A stretch of 64,000 nucleotides of DNA, from contig CAWCUZ010000001.1 in the NCBI GenBank assembly GCA_963798795.1, forward strand, positions 1,178,001 to 1,242,000, written 5' to 3'. Below are positions 28,426 through 37,150 of the stretch, piece by piece (position 1 is the stretch's first letter; every line of letters starts with the position of its first letter). The notes under the pieces are model-generated. The model was not told the DNA's origin, searched no databases, and saw nothing but the letters and a program-made list of their open reading frames with translations. Source of the stretch: CAWCUZ01 sp963798795 (GTDB lineage Bacteria; Acidobacteriota; Vicinamibacteria; Vicinamibacterales; SCN-69-37). Both the position numbers and the translations under genes were made by a program.

Positions 28426-30993
28426 GTGCGCTCCTGGCTCGCCGCGGCGCTGCACGCCGCCCTGGACCCGGCCCTCGCCGACTCGGTCCTCGGGGACCTC
28501 GAGGAGGAACGGCGGCGGCGTGCCGCGCGCGCGCCGCTGGCCGCCGGCCTCTGGTTCTGGCGCACGGCCGGCGGCGTCGTCCTGTTCGCTCTCGTCACGC
28601 GTCTGACCGCGGCGCTCCGGCGCGGTCTGTTCAAAGGACTTCCCATGAACGCCTTTTCATCGGACTTCCGGCACGCGTGCCGGGCGCTGATCCGCGGCCG
28701 CGGCGCCACGCTCGCCATCGTGCTCGTCCTGGCCATCGGCTCCGGGCTGACGTCGGCCATGTTCGCGCTCACGGATCCGTTCCTGCTGCGCCCGCTCCCC
28801 TACGCCGATCCCGACGCGCTGGTGGCGATTTCGACGGACACGGCCGGCATCACGTCGGCGGCCGTGCTGCCGACGCTCGCCGACTGGCGCGGCCGCACGG
28901 ATCTGTTCGTGGACGCGGCCGCGACGCGATCGATTCAGACCCTCCGCCTGGAGCCGGACGACGGCGCGGTGGCGTTGCGGACGCTGGAAGTGACCGGCAA
29001 CTTCTTCGCCGTGCTGGGGAACCAGCCCGGCTGGACGCAGGCGCTGACAGGCCCGTCCGCCGCTGAGATGCCGCTGATCCTGCTCGACCGCGGGCGACAC
29101 GCCTTCCCGGATGCCGACAGGTTCGCGGATCGCACGTTGCCGACGGGCAGCGGTTCGGCCCGGCTGCTCGGCATCCTCCCGCCGTCGTTCGTGCTGCCCA
29201 GCCTCTTCTCCGTGGACGCCCTGGTGCCGTTCATGCCGGGTCCGGTGGTCGAAGTCTCTCGATGGCAGCCTTCCGGACGGCCGGCCGTGTCGCAGGATCT
29301 CGGCGTCGTCGCGCGGCTGCGGCCTGGTGTCACTCCGCGCGCGGTCCAGGAGGCGCTCGGCGTTCCGCTCCCATCCGGCGCGCGGCTCGCGGTGACCGCG
29401 CAGCCGCTCAGCCGCAGGATGTCGGCGCGGGTTCGCCCGCTGGCGTTCGGCGCGCTCGCGGCCGGCCTGCTGGTGCTGTTCATCTGCGCGGCCAACGTCG
29501 CGAACCTCCTGGTTGCGCGCGGCGCCTATCGCGAGCGCGACCTGGCGACGCGCCAGGCCCTTGGCGCCAGCCGATGGGACCTCGTCCGTCTCGGTCTCGT
29601 CGAGCTGGGACTGCTGGCCGGCGTCGGCGCGGCGCTCGGCCTTGCGATGGCATGGGCCGGGATTCAGGTCGCCGCCGGCTTGATGCCCGACCAGTACCTG
29701 ACGCTCGGCGCGCCCGCGCTCACCCTGCGCGTCGTCGGATTCGCCGCGGTGTCGGCTCTCCTGATCGTGGCGGTGGGCGCGCTGCCGATTGCCGCGCTGC
29801 GACGGATGGTGCCGCGCACGTCCCTCTCACCGCGCGTCTCGACCGAGGGACGCGGCGTGCGCGCCCTCAGGTTCGGCATGGCCGCGGGCCAGATGGCCGT
29901 GGCGATGATTCTGCTGGCCGGCGCGGCCCTGTTGATCCGCTCCTACGCCAACCTCGTCACGCAGGACGCCGGCTTCGCTCGCCAGGCCGATGCCGTCACC
30001 GTCCGCTATCCCGACGGCCTCCGCGGTGCGCCGCTCGGCGAGGCGATCGACGAGACGCGTCGTGCCCTTCGGGGCGTGCCGGGGGTCGACCGGGCGGCCG
30101 CCGTGGTCGGCACCATGGTGGACGGGTTCATGTCCGGCGTGGGCGTCTCGATCGGCGGCAAGATGACGGCCGTCCGACGCAAGCAGGTCACGCCGGATTT
30201 CTTCGATGTCGCCGGCAGTCGCATCATCGAGGGGCGGGCGTTGGGCACGGCTGATGCCGCCAATCAGGGCGTCGTCGTCAACGAAACGCTCGCGCGCAAG
30301 TACTGGCCCGGCGCGTCCGCGGCGGGCCAGTCCATTGTCATCGGCCGGCAGAGCGCCGTGGTCGTCGGCGTCGTTCAGGACTCGTTCGACGAGGCGTTGG
30401 ACAAGGCGCCCGAGGCGACGCTGTTCTCGCTGCTCACGGAGTCGACGGCCGGCTTCCACGTGACGTACGTGCTGCGGTCGTCGCTGGGGTCGGAGGCGCT
30501 GGCGGTGCAGGCGAGGCAGACCCTGCGACGGATCAGCCGTGACGCGGTGGTCACGGACGTGTCGAGTCTCGGAAGCCGGCTGGCCGACTCGGTCCGCGAC
30601 CGGGCCTTCGCGACCCTGGTGCTCACGATCTTCGCCACGGCCGGCCTCGCCGTGTCCGCGGCCGGCATCATCGGCATCGTGGCGTTCGTGGTGGCGAGGC
30701 GGACGCGCGAAATCGCGATCCGGATGGCGATTGGCGCCACGGCAGCGCGGGTCCAGCGCCTCGTGCTCCGCGACGCGATCCTGGCGACGGCCGCCGGCAT
30801 CGCCATCGGCCTGGCCGCCGGGCGCTCGCTCTCGCACTATCTCGAGAGCCTCGTCTACGGCATCCAGGCCGGCGACTGGACGACGATGGGCGCGGCGGCG
30901 GGACTGATGCTGACGCTGGCCGTCGTAGCGGCGGTGCTGCCGGCGCGTCGGGCGATTCGGGTGTCGCCGACGATCGCGCTTCGGAGTGACTGA
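28426..30993 (+). CDS. ADOP-family ABC-type permease without its own PadR gene
   Basis: I choose GTG 28426 (V-R-S-W-L-A-A-A-L-H-A-A-L-D), which matches the N-terminus of the ADOP at 15.9 kb; the frame is open to 28378 but that part holds the promoter. The protein (about 855 aa) has the prefix G-D-L-E-E-E-R-R-R-R, then helix, periplasmic domain, FtsX block (A-A-N-V-A-N-L-L-V-A-R-G), and the second copy ending I-R-V-S-P-T-I-A-L-R. Unlike the other ADOP genes here it is monocistronic and lacks an adjacent regulator, but its promoter shares the operator of the 16.2-kb PadR gene. Confidence 0.88.
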   Translation: MRSWLAAALHAALDPALADSVLGDLEEERRRRAARAPLAAGLWFWRTAGGVVLFALVTRLTAALRRGLFKGLPMNAFSSDFRHACRALIRGRGATLAIVLVLAIGSGLTSAMFALTDPFLLRPLPYADPDALVAISTDTAGITSAAVLPTLADWRGRTDLFVDAAATRSIQTLRLEPDDGAVALRTLEVTGNFFAVLGNQPGWTQALTGPSAAEMPLILLDRGRHAFPDADRFADRTLPTGSGSARLLGILPPSFVLPSLFSVDALVPFMPGPVVEVSRWQPSGRPAVSQDLGVVARLRPGVTPRAVQEALGVPLPSGARLAVTAQPLSRRMSARVRPLAFGALAAGLLVLFICAANVANLLVARGAYRERDLATRQALGASRWDLVRLGLVELGLLAGVGAALGLAMAWAGIQVAAGLMPDQYLTLGAPALTLRVVGFAAVSALLIVAVGALPIAALRRMVPRTSLSPRVSTEGRGVRALRFGMAAGQMAVAMILLAGAALLIRSYANLVTQDAGFARQADAVTVRYPDGLRGAPLGEAIDETRRALRGVPGVDRAAAVVGTMVDGFMSGVGVSIGGKMTAVRRKQVTPDFFDVAGSRIIEGRALGTADAANQGVVVNETLARKYWPGASAAGQSIVIGRQSAVVVGVVQDSFDEALDKAPEATLFSLLTESTAGFHVTYVLRSSLGSEALAVQARQTLRRISRDAVVTDVSSLGSRLADSVRDRAFATLVLTIFATAGLAVSAAGIIGIVAFVVARRTREIAIRMAIGATAARVQRLVLRDAILATAAGIAIGLAAGRSLSHYLESLVYGIQAGDWTTMGAAAGLMLTLAVVAAVLPARRAIRVSPTIALRSD

Positions 30994-31002
30994 ATCGCAC
31001 GG

Positions 31003-32586
31003 TCATGCATTGTCGGCGATTCCGCGCCACGCGTTCACGATGTCGGCGATCTCTTCCGACGGCTCGGCGCCCGGTTCCCACGCCACCGGTGAGCCTGCCT
31101 CCAGCAGGAGCCGGGCGGCGGTCGCGTGATCGCGGCCGTCGCGGCTGCCCCGCCATCTCGATCCTTCCGCCGCCCAGATGAGCGGCTGCGCCTTGAACTC
31201 GCGGTCGCGCGCCGTCACCGACGCGCCGCGCGCCAGCAGCAGCCGCACCGCGTCCGGCCAGCCTTCCATCGCGGCCACGTGCAGCGCCGTCTTGCCGATT
31301 GAGTCGTCTCCGCGATTCGGGTCGAAGCCGCATGCCAGCATCGTCTCGAGCGCCGGCAGGTCGTTCTGCTCCGCCGCGCGATAGAAGACGCCGTAGTGCT
31401 CGTCGTTGATCGCGCTCGTGAGATCCGGCCGCGCGCCGAGCAGGGCGTCAACGGCCCCGCGGTCGCCGCGGCTGCAGGCGGCGACCAGGCGATCGACGTC
31501 CGACAGGCCGGTCGCCGCGCCCTGCGCGTGCAGCCAGTCGGCGACGGCGCGATTGCCGTTCATCGCGGCGATCGCGTACGGCGTGCGTCCGTCGGCGCGC
31601 GGCCGATCGATTCGGGCGCCCCGATCGACCAGCGCCTCGGCCAGGTCCAGGTCCCAGCTGGCCGCGACCACGTGCAGCGGCGTCTCGCCGCTGTCGGCGA
31701 ACACGGGATCGGGATCGGCGCCGTGCGAGAGCAGCCACCGGATGCCCTCGTCGGTGCGCGACCAGTGGAGGATCGCGTAGAGCGGTGCGGCCCCATCGGT
31801 CGCCCACGGGCGATTCACGTCCGCCCCATGCGCGACGAGCAGGTCGAGCGCCGCGATGTTGCCGGCGCTCGCGGCGAGCGGCAGCGTGACGCCGTCGCTC
31901 GGGTCCGCGCCAGCCTCGAGCAGCGCCTTCGCCAGCGGCAGGGAGTGCACGACGAAGACCGCGCCCCACAGGACCGGCCGGTGGACGGCATGGTGTTCCC
32001 ACGGGAAGCGCAGGTTCGGATCCGCGCCGAGCGCGATCAGGCGGCGCGCGGTGGCGATGAGGCCCGCCTCGCGCGCGTCGGTGCGCGCACCCACGGACGA
32101 GTAGCAGACGTAGTGCAGCGGCTGCCATCCGCGCGGGCCGCCTGGCTGGGTCAGCAGATCCGGCGAGGCGGCGAGCCGCGCCTCGACCGTCTCCACGTCG
32201 CCAAGGATCAGGGCGGCGTGGAAGTCTCCCCGCGCGATCCCGGGATGCCGCGCGAGCAGCCGCTCCGCGCGGTCGGCCTGACCACCCGTTCCGGCTTCGA
32301 TGAACGCGGCAACGGCCGAGCCGAAGGCCATCGTGGTCTCTTCGACGTGATCGCGCAGCGCGTTCCATGAGTCGAATCCGTACTCCCGCGCGATGACGGA
32401 CTGGGCGTCGTGCAGGGCGAGCGGCGCGCGCGCCACGTCGGCATCCGATGCCCGCGCGAACGCGGGCAGTTCGCGCAACCGCGCGAGGGCGGATGGGTCC
32501 TTCGCGCGCGCGGCCTGCAACAGATCCTTTGCCTGTCGCTTGAGGTGATCGAGATTCGGGCGCTCGGGCAACTGCCTGGCTGTCAT
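31003..32586 (-). CDS. ankyrin-repeat protein
   Basis: The start is ATG 32586, three bases after GGAGGT; the frame extends to 32631. The first 90 residues form a helical prefix (R-P-N-L-D-H-L-K-R-Q-A-K-D-L-L and E-Y-G-F-D-S-W-N-A-L-R) found at the head of many acidobacterial ankyrin proteins. About ten ankyrin repeats follow (for example G-E-T-P-L-H-V-V-A-A-S-W, D-G-R-T-P-Y-A-I-A-A, G-K-T-A-L-H-V-A-A-M-E-G). There is no signal peptide, so it is probably a cytoplasmic protein-interaction scaffold. 527 aa. Confidence 0.9.
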   Translation of the reverse strand: MTARQLPERPNLDHLKRQAKDLLQAARAKDPSALARLRELPAFARASDADVARAPLALHDAQSVIAREYGFDSWNALRDHVEETTMAFGSAVAAFIEAGTGGQADRAERLLARHPGIARGDFHAALILGDVETVEARLAASPDLLTQPGGPRGWQPLHYVCYSSVGARTDAREAGLIATARRLIALGADPNLRFPWEHHAVHRPVLWGAVFVVHSLPLAKALLEAGADPSDGVTLPLAASAGNIAALDLLVAHGADVNRPWATDGAAPLYAILHWSRTDEGIRWLLSHGADPDPVFADSGETPLHVVAASWDLDLAEALVDRGARIDRPRADGRTPYAIAAMNGNRAVADWLHAQGAATGLSDVDRLVAACSRGDRGAVDALLGARPDLTSAINDEHYGVFYRAAEQNDLPALETMLACGFDPNRGDDSIGKTALHVAAMEGWPDAVRLLLARGASVTARDREFKAQPLIWAAEGSRWRGSRDGRDHATAARLLLEAGSPVAWEPGAEPSEEIADIVNAWRGIADNA

Positions 32587-32776
32587 GTGACCTCCATGCT
32601 GCATGCCAGTGGTCCGCAAGCCGGCCAGCACGGAAACAGCCGCGCAGTCGTGAACGGCGTAGGGGTGGACTCAGTCCTTCGCGCGGACCCGCAGGCGCTC
32701 CCGGGCGCTCACCAGCATGGTGATCGCGAACGGGTGACGAGTCAAGGGCGGGCGGCCGGCAATGGCCCGGGAGACA

Positions 32777-33133
32777 CTACGTGGGCTGGGTGACGGAGAT
32801 GACGCCGGTGAAGTGGTGGGTGGCCCGGCCGCTCTCGAGGATGAAGACGTCATAGACCCGGGCGATGCCGATGTCGGCTCGAATCGTGGCCTCGAAGTAG
32901 ATGCTGTCGTCGGTCTCGGCGAACTTGTCGGTGGAGAGCAGCGTGATGTTGCCGAGCATCTTCAGGTAGCCCTCGAAATGAGGGCGGATCTCGGCGTGGC
33001 CCTTGCGGACGAAGTCGAAGGAGACGATCTCGGCGTCCTCGGTGTAGTGGCTCATGATGCCGTCGATGTCGTGGGCTTCGAGGAATCTGACCTGGTCGTC
33101 ATAGAACTTGCGACCCGGTGTCTGTGTCGTCAT
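32777..33133 (-). CDS. SnoaL/NTF2-like domain protein
   Basis: 118 aa. The opening D-D-Q-V-R-F-L-E-A-H-D-I-D-G-I-M-S-H-Y-T-E-D-A-E-I-V is the typical NTF2-like start (helix, then D and beta strand), followed by K-G-H-A-E-I-R-P-H-F-E-G-Y and strands ending F-T-G-V-I-S-V-T. Such proteins bind small hydrophobic ligands or act as isomerases; no specific catalytic set can be assigned. Monocistronic. Confidence 0.8.
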   Translation of the reverse strand: MTTQTPGRKFYDDQVRFLEAHDIDGIMSHYTEDAEIVSFDFVRKGHAEIRPHFEGYLKMLGNITLLSTDKFAETDDSIYFEATIRADIGIARVYDVFILESGRATHHFTGVISVTQPT

Positions 33134-33259
33134 CTGAGCACTCCTGGTGGGTTCCCGGCCTCGTGGCCCTGTCTGGCGGACGGATGATGACCTAGAGCCC
33201 GACCAGGAGCAAGACCGTCGAGGGCGGTCACGCGGCCGCTCGGCGTCGCCGCCCGGGTA

Positions 33260-34081
33260 TCAGCGGCCCAGTTGGGTCACGGTCACGCGCGCGTCCGGGT
33301 TCAGGCCCGACCGTCCCGCGACGGTCACCTCGCCCGTTCTCGGCACGTCGGTCTGATTCCATTGGATGAGGCTGAGGTACATCGAGCGCCCGCCCGTGCC
33401 GCTCGCCGAGTCGTAGACGATCCGGATCGAGGGGACCGACGAGGTGGCCGTCCACTCGCAGTCGGCGGGCTCGGTCGTGACGACAACGCGTTTTGGCGTA
33501 TCGCCCGCGCCGTCGTAGGTGCCGCTCGCGGTCAGGGTCAGCACCGACGGCGAGACCGCGTACAGGCAGGTGGCGGCGCGCTGGCGGACCGTCTGCACCG
33601 GCGTGGTTCCGCCGAAGAGGTCCTTCAGGAGGATCGTGCCGGTTCGGTCCGTGAACGCCGGATTGGGCACGAGCGTCAGCGCGATGACCTGCGGTCCATT
33701 GAACGGCCCTGGTGTCTCGACGGTCGCCCACGTCGCGGCGTCCCCGGCGACCTGGGCGGTCCAGTGGCATCCCTCACCGGCGGGCGCGAACACGGTGACG
33801 GTTCCACCCGAAGCGTTGAAGGAGGGCGCCGCGGTCGCTTCTGGATTGCGACAGGCGCTGACGGGTTCGAGCGGGTTGCGGCCCGGGCCGCCTGCGCAGG
33901 CGGCCGACGCCACGGCGATGGCCGCGAAGAGGACGACGCCGCCCACCGAGGGCCGCGCGTGGCGACGGCGTTCGACAACGCGGACTCTGGCAGCAGCCAC
34001 GGCTCGGTCGCTCTCACTGGAGATTCTAGCTCCAGGTCCACCCGGCCGCGCAGGTCGCACCCTGGGGGCTGCCGGCCGCAA
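33260..34081 (-). CDS. BACON-like domain lipoprotein
   Basis: The mature part (from about residue 63) has all-beta sequences of the BACON type: C-x-W-T-A-Q-V near residue 105 and C-E-W-T-A-T-S near 210, each preceded by a V-S/T-V strand and followed by polar loops. These are carbohydrate- or mucin-associated surface modules. A hydrophobic segment with V-A-S-A-A-C-A-G gives a lipobox-like site. The N-terminal 45 residues before it are Arg-rich and the first codon is TTG, so the true start is probably further downstream. It is convergent with nothing; the tRNA gene begins 25 bp beyond its start. Confidence 0.65.
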   Translation of the reverse strand: MRPAAPRVRPARPGGPGARISSESDRAVAAARVRVVERRRHARPSVGGVVLFAAIAVASAACAGGPGRNPLEPVSACRNPEATAAPSFNASGGTVTVFAPAGEGCHWTAQVAGDAATWATVETPGPFNGPQVIALTLVPNPAFTDRTGTILLKDLFGGTTPVQTVRQRAATCLYAVSPSVLTLTASGTYDGAGDTPKRVVVTTEPADCEWTATSSVPSIRIVYDSASGTGGRSMYLSLIQWNQTDVPRTGEVTVAGRSGLNPDARVTVTQLGR

Positions 34082-34105
34082 TCGGACGTAAGATCACCGG
34101 ACGGT

Positions 34106-34182
34106 CGGGGCGTAGCGCAGCCTGGTAGCGCACCTGCCTTGGGCGCAGGGGGTCGCTGGTTCGAATCCAGTCGCCCCGACCA
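34106..34182 (+). tRNA. tRNA-Pro (anticodon TGG)
   Basis: A complete 77-nt cloverleaf with encoded CCA: acceptor CGGGGCG pairs with CGCCCCG (34172-34178), D stem GCGC/GCGC, anticodon stem CCTGC/GCAGG with loop CTTGGGC (anticodon TGG), TPsiC loop GTTCGAATC and discriminator A. It is the last ordinary chromosomal feature before the accessory region and a plausible attachment site for it. Confidence 0.97.
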
Positions 34183-34190
34183 ATGTTTAC

Positions 34191-34229
34191 GGCCATGATC
34201 GCGATCAGCGCTCATGGCCTTTTGGTTTT
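34191..34229 (+). terminator. intrinsic terminator of tRNA-Pro
   Basis: GGCCATGA (34191-34198) pairs with TCATGGCC (34212-34219) over a 13-nt loop, directly followed by TTTTGGTTTT. This is a textbook Rho-independent terminator, 8 nt after the tRNA CCA end. Confidence 0.9.
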
Positions 34230-34343
34230 GTGAACACTGTGGAACAGATTCCGCGGCTAAGCTGACGCTCGGTTCGGCGTCGAACCAACCATCCGTAGCC
34301 ATGCGTCGGCGCCCCGACTTGGACGGGCGTAAAATGGCGGTCT

Positions 34344-34574
34344 ATGGGCTACACGCGCATCACCACTGACCCCGGTCAGATGGGCGGCGTTCCGTGCTTG
34401 CGGGGCCTCAGGATCCCCGTCGCGACGGTTGTCGCTCTCGTCGCCGAGGGCCAGACGACGACGGACATTCTCGCGCTGTACCCAGACCTCGAAGCCGACG
34501 ACATCCGCGAGGCGCTTCTCTTCGCGGCTGACGCTGTTCGGGAGCGAGCCCTGCCCCTCACCGCTGGCGGATGA
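34344..34574 (+). CDS. DUF433 protein, antitoxin of module 1
   Basis: 76 aa. The DUF433 pattern is complete: G-Y-T-R-I-T-T-D-P-G, G-G-V-P-C-L-R-G-L-R-I-P-V-A-T-V, a helix, then Y-P-D-L-E-A-D-D-I-R-E-A-L-L-F-A-A. This is a small winged-helix-like fold found as antitoxin beside PIN-like toxins. Its stop overlaps the start of the toxin gene (ATGA). Confidence 0.88.
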   Translation: MGYTRITTDPGQMGGVPCLRGLRIPVATVVALVAEGQTTTDILALYPDLEADDIREALLFAADAVRERALPLTAGG

Positions 34575-34960
34575 GGTTCCTCGTCGACAACGCCCTCTCG
34601 CCCGCACTCGCGGTCCTGCTCACCGACGCTGGTCACGACGCCGTTCACGTGCGATCGCTGCACCTGCAGCGCGCGTCGGACATCGAAATTTTCGAGCGGG
34701 CAGCTGCCGACGAACGCGTCCTCGTATCTGCCGACACCGACTTCGGCACGCTTCTGGCCACCCGTTCGGTGCTGAAGCCTTCCGTCATCCAGTTTCGCGG
34801 CCCTGGCAGCCGCAGGCCCGGCACGTTGGCCCGTACCCTGCTCTCGAACCTCTTGCAGTTCTCGGAAGCGCTGGAGAGCGGAAGCATCGTGACGCTGGAA
34901 CCATCACGCATGAGAGTGCGTGTGCTTCCAATCGGCAGGACGACGACCGAACGCCGGTAA
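34571..34960 (+). CDS. DUF5615 PIN-like toxin of module 1
   Basis: 129 aa with M-R-F-L-V-D-N-A-L-S-P, H-D-A-V-H-V-R-S-L, the acidic D-x-D-F-G (A-D-T-D-F-G-T-L-L) and a C-terminal L-P-I-G-R. The fold is a PIN-like nuclease; the conserved Asp residues are the presumed metal ligands for RNA cleavage. Translationally coupled to the DUF433 gene. Confidence 0.88.
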   Translation: MRFLVDNALSPALAVLLTDAGHDAVHVRSLHLQRASDIEIFERAAADERVLVSADTDFGTLLATRSVLKPSVIQFRGPGSRRPGTLARTLLSNLLQFSEALESGSIVTLEPSRMRVRVLPIGRTTTERR

Positions 34961-35094
34961 TCCTTGGCCCGGCATGACTCCAGGACATTCCGCAGTGGCG
35001 GCACTGCTGGCGATCGGCAGGCGGATTCACAATCCGAAGGAGCTCGCTCGAAGACGTTGCGGTTTGCCGACAATCGCCCGCGCGACTGCGCGAT

Positions 35095-35430
35095 TCAGTC
35101 CATCGACATCAGGAACGTCTGGCTCCGAGCCACGACATCCAACAGCTCGACCCGCTGCCGCAAGGCCACCAGCTCGGCCTCGTGCGGCCGGGTGGCCCAG
35201 ACGTAGCCGGTCCCGACCGCCACCGCCGACGCGAGCGAAAAGCACATCGCGATGGCCCAGCGCCGCCACATCGCCGGCCAGAACCGCCGCATCTCGTCTT
35301 CGCGAAACGCCTGGACGCGATTGACGGTCTCCACGGCTCCCGCGAGCCAGCTCTGCTCGTCCTCGAGCACGCGCCGAAGGGCCGGGTCGCGGGCCAGCGC
35401 GTCGACCTTGGCGGCGATGGCGTTGATCAT
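35095..35430 (-). CDS. single-pass membrane protein of unknown function
   Basis: I start at ATG 35430 (M-I-N-A-I-A-A-K-V-D-A-L); the frame runs to 35520. The protein has a helical N-terminal domain, a transmembrane segment (W-A-I-A-M-C-F-S-L-A-S-A-V-A-V-G) at about residues 55-78, and a C-terminal coiled stretch (E-L-V-A-L-R-Q-R-V-E-L-L). No family recognised. It lies between TA modules 1 and 2. Confidence 0.55.
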   Translation of the reverse strand: MINAIAAKVDALARDPALRRVLEDEQSWLAGAVETVNRVQAFREDEMRRFWPAMWRRWAIAMCFSLASAVAVGTGYVWATRPHEAELVALRQRVELLDVVARSQTFLMSMD

Positions 35431-35651
35431 CTTCACGACCTGCGTTTCGAAGAAACGCCAAAGTGCGCCTATGGCCGTTCCCCGCACTGTGCACACTGCC
35501 CCGCCGGCGGCTCCGGCCACAGGCGGCCAGCGTCAGCGGTCATGCCGGCCGCGAGCTCTCACTCGTACCCGAAGAGATCGAGGGTGAGATCAATCGGGTG
35601 GACCCTCCGCCGGACGATTTGGGGGATAGACTGTCTAGACAGGCGGAACCC

Positions 35652-35888
35652 ATGGCAGTCCTCGATTGGTCTCAGTGTTCGGCCGTTGAACGCGTTCCGG
35701 ATAAGGTCAGCGGGGCCTGGGTGCTGCGCGGCACCCGGATGCCCGTCGCCACGATCTTCGAAAACCTGGAGGCGGGCGCGAGCCTCGACGACGTGTTGAC
35801 CTGGTACGAAGGCCCGGACCGAAGGCAGGTTCAAGCCGTCATCGAGTTCGCCGCTCGCAGCCTGGATCTCGCCGCTACCGATCGCTGA
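35652..35888 (+). CDS. DUF433 protein, antitoxin of module 2
   Basis: 78 aa, starting at ATG 35652. It has C-S-A-V-E-R-V-P-D-K-V-S-G-A-W-V, R-G-T-R-M-P-V-A-T-I-F-E-N-L and a final R-R-Q-V-Q-A-V-I-E-F-A-A-R-S, the DUF433 pattern in a divergent version that clearly differs from modules 1 and 3. The stop TGA (35886-35888) overlaps the putative CTG start of the next gene. Confidence 0.82.
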   Translation: MAVLDWSQCSAVERVPDKVSGAWVLRGTRMPVATIFENLEAGASLDDVLTWYEGPDRRQVQAVIEFAARSLDLAATDR

Positions 35889-36376
35889 GGCTCGTCCTGC
35901 TCGATCAAGGAACGCCCGTACCGCTCGGGCGGTTTCTTTCGCACCACACGGTTCGAACCACCAATCAGCAAGGCTGGGCGACGCTCGGCAACGGCGACCT
36001 GTTGACAGCTGCTGAGTTGCATGGCTTCGATGTATTCGTGACTACCGACAAGAACTTGCGTCACCAGCAGAACCTTTCCGGGCGGCGCATCGCCATCGTC
36101 GTCATCATGCATGCGCAGTGGCCCCGACTCGAGCCGTTGGTCGATCTGGTCGTGATCGACGATGCCGGCCGGAGGTTGATCTCCGGACGGCCGACGTACG
36201 CCGGCGTCATCGTCGCGGGCGGAATCATCGGCCCCCGTCGCAATCGGGTCCGGCGCGCATTGGCGAGCGGCACCGATTCACTGCCGGGTACACTGCGGCG
36301 CGAACTGCGCCATCCCCTGTTGACGGCGTCGTGGCGATGGCGGAGCTGCCGCCGCCATGCACGGGCGCGATGCTGA
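35885..36376 (+). CDS. DUF5615 PIN-like toxin of module 2, CTG start?
   Basis: The reading L-R-L-V-L-L-D-Q-G-T-P-V-P-L-G-R, then H-G-F-D-V-F-V-T-T-D-K-N-L and Q-N-L-S-G-R-R-I-A-I-V is the DUF5615 family from its very first residue, so the gene must begin at CTG 35885, where the family has M-R-L/F. CTGA replaces the usual ATGA overlap. A TTG at 36002 would remove the first conserved Asp. The last 50 residues (from about 36210) do not resemble the family and run into an SDR fragment, so the C-terminus is probably recombined. Confidence 0.7.
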   Translation: MRLVLLDQGTPVPLGRFLSHHTVRTTNQQGWATLGNGDLLTAAELHGFDVFVTTDKNLRHQQNLSGRRIAIVVIMHAQWPRLEPLVDLVVIDDAGRRLISGRPTYAGVIVAGGIIGPRRNRVRRALASGTDSLPGTLRRELRHPLLTASWRWRSCRRHARARC

Positions 36377-36452
36377 GGCGGTGGCCCAGGTCCGCCACGA
36401 GATCGAGCAGGCGGGCGGCCGCGCAATTGGTGTCACTGCGGACGTGACACGC
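36357..36452 (+). pseudogene. fragment of a short-chain dehydrogenase
   Basis: M-H-G-R-D-A-E-A-V-A-Q-V, R-H-E-I-E-Q-A-G-G-R-A-I-G-V, T-A-D-V-T is the beta2-alphaC-beta3 part of an SDR Rossmann fold (G-R-x-x-E-A ... A-G-G-R-A-I ... A-D-V-T). Neither the TGxxxGxG start nor the YxxxK part is present. It abuts the IS91-type fragment at 36459. Confidence 0.5.
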
Positions 36453-36458
36453 TGCCGA

Positions 36459-36704
36459 TCACGTCCTGCCGGACGTGCCGATTCGCCAGTGGGTGCGTCG
36501 AGTCCGGTGAAAGACCGGCTCCCCGTCATCGGCAGGGGCGAACACGCCATCCAGCACAAGCGCGTGGAAGTGCACGTTCAAGTTCAGCGCGCCGCCGAAG
36601 CGTTGAATGACGACCACGGCGCCGCCACGGCCACCGTCGACGCCCTCGTCCCGGGCCCGCTCACGCACGACGCGCAACACCGCCCGCACCAGCCGCGCGG
36701 CCAC
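36459..36704 (-). pseudogene. IS91-type transposase fragment (middle part, minus strand)
   Basis: G-G-R-G-G-A-V-V-V-I-Q-R-F-G-G-A-L-N and L-N-V-H-F-H-A-L-V-L-D-G-V-F are the HUH-type centre of IS91/IS1294-like transposases (N-V-H-F-H is the metal-binding motif). It ends abruptly at 36459. Its C-terminal part follows on the opposite strand at 36719. Confidence 0.7.
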
Positions 36705-36718
36705 GGTTTGGCCTCGAC

Positions 36719-36925
36719 GTGCTGGCCTGCCCGCGCTGCGGCGGGCGCCTGCGCCTGGTGGCGCTCATCGACCAGGCCGCGGTGATCGGCCGCATCCTGC
36801 GGCATCTCGGGCTGCCGGTCGAGGTTCCCTCCCCACGTCCGGCGCGGGCCCCACCCCTCATCCCGGATCGGCCCATCGACGCGGACTGGGAGGGCGACCC
36901 GTCAGTGTTTGCTCCCGGCTCCTGA
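36719..36925 (+). pseudogene. IS91-type transposase fragment (C-terminus, plus strand)
   Basis: L-A-C-P-R-C-G-G-R-L-R-L-V-A-L-I, D-Q-A-A-V-I-G-R-I-L-R-H-L-G-L-P is the conserved C-terminal zinc knuckle and helix of the same transposase type. It reads away from the central fragment, so an inversion or a recombination of two copies occurred at about 36705-36719. Confidence 0.7.
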
Positions 36926-37044
36926 GGCTGCCGTTCCGGCGGGTCTACTCGAGGTGTGTCCCGCCGAGCGCACGCCCGTCCCGCGCCGGCCCTTCGCCGC
37001 CCTCACGGTGCTTGATCGGTTCGTGCAAGCCGACTAATCTGCGC

Positions 37045-37100
37045 TGTGTCAGGGGACCATCGGGGCTGGGGGCCGTCGGGAGTCTGAGAACCGGCGTTAT
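37045..37100 (+). repeat. repeat A, diverged copy
   Basis: Begins TGTGTCAG and ends GTCTGAGAACCGGCGTTATG, the same two ends as the copies at 40991 and 47766, but the middle is different in sequence. It follows the IS91-type C-terminal fragment by 120 bp. Confidence 0.55.
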
Positions 37101-37150
37101 GGCGACGACCCGATGGTCCTGCCCAGGCACCGCGCCAGTGTTTTCTATCG

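Noticed and set aside
33272..34198. Plus-strand frame across the lipoprotein gene and into the tRNA
   Set aside because: It overlaps the tRNA gene and is antisense to a protein with a signal and BACON-like repeats.
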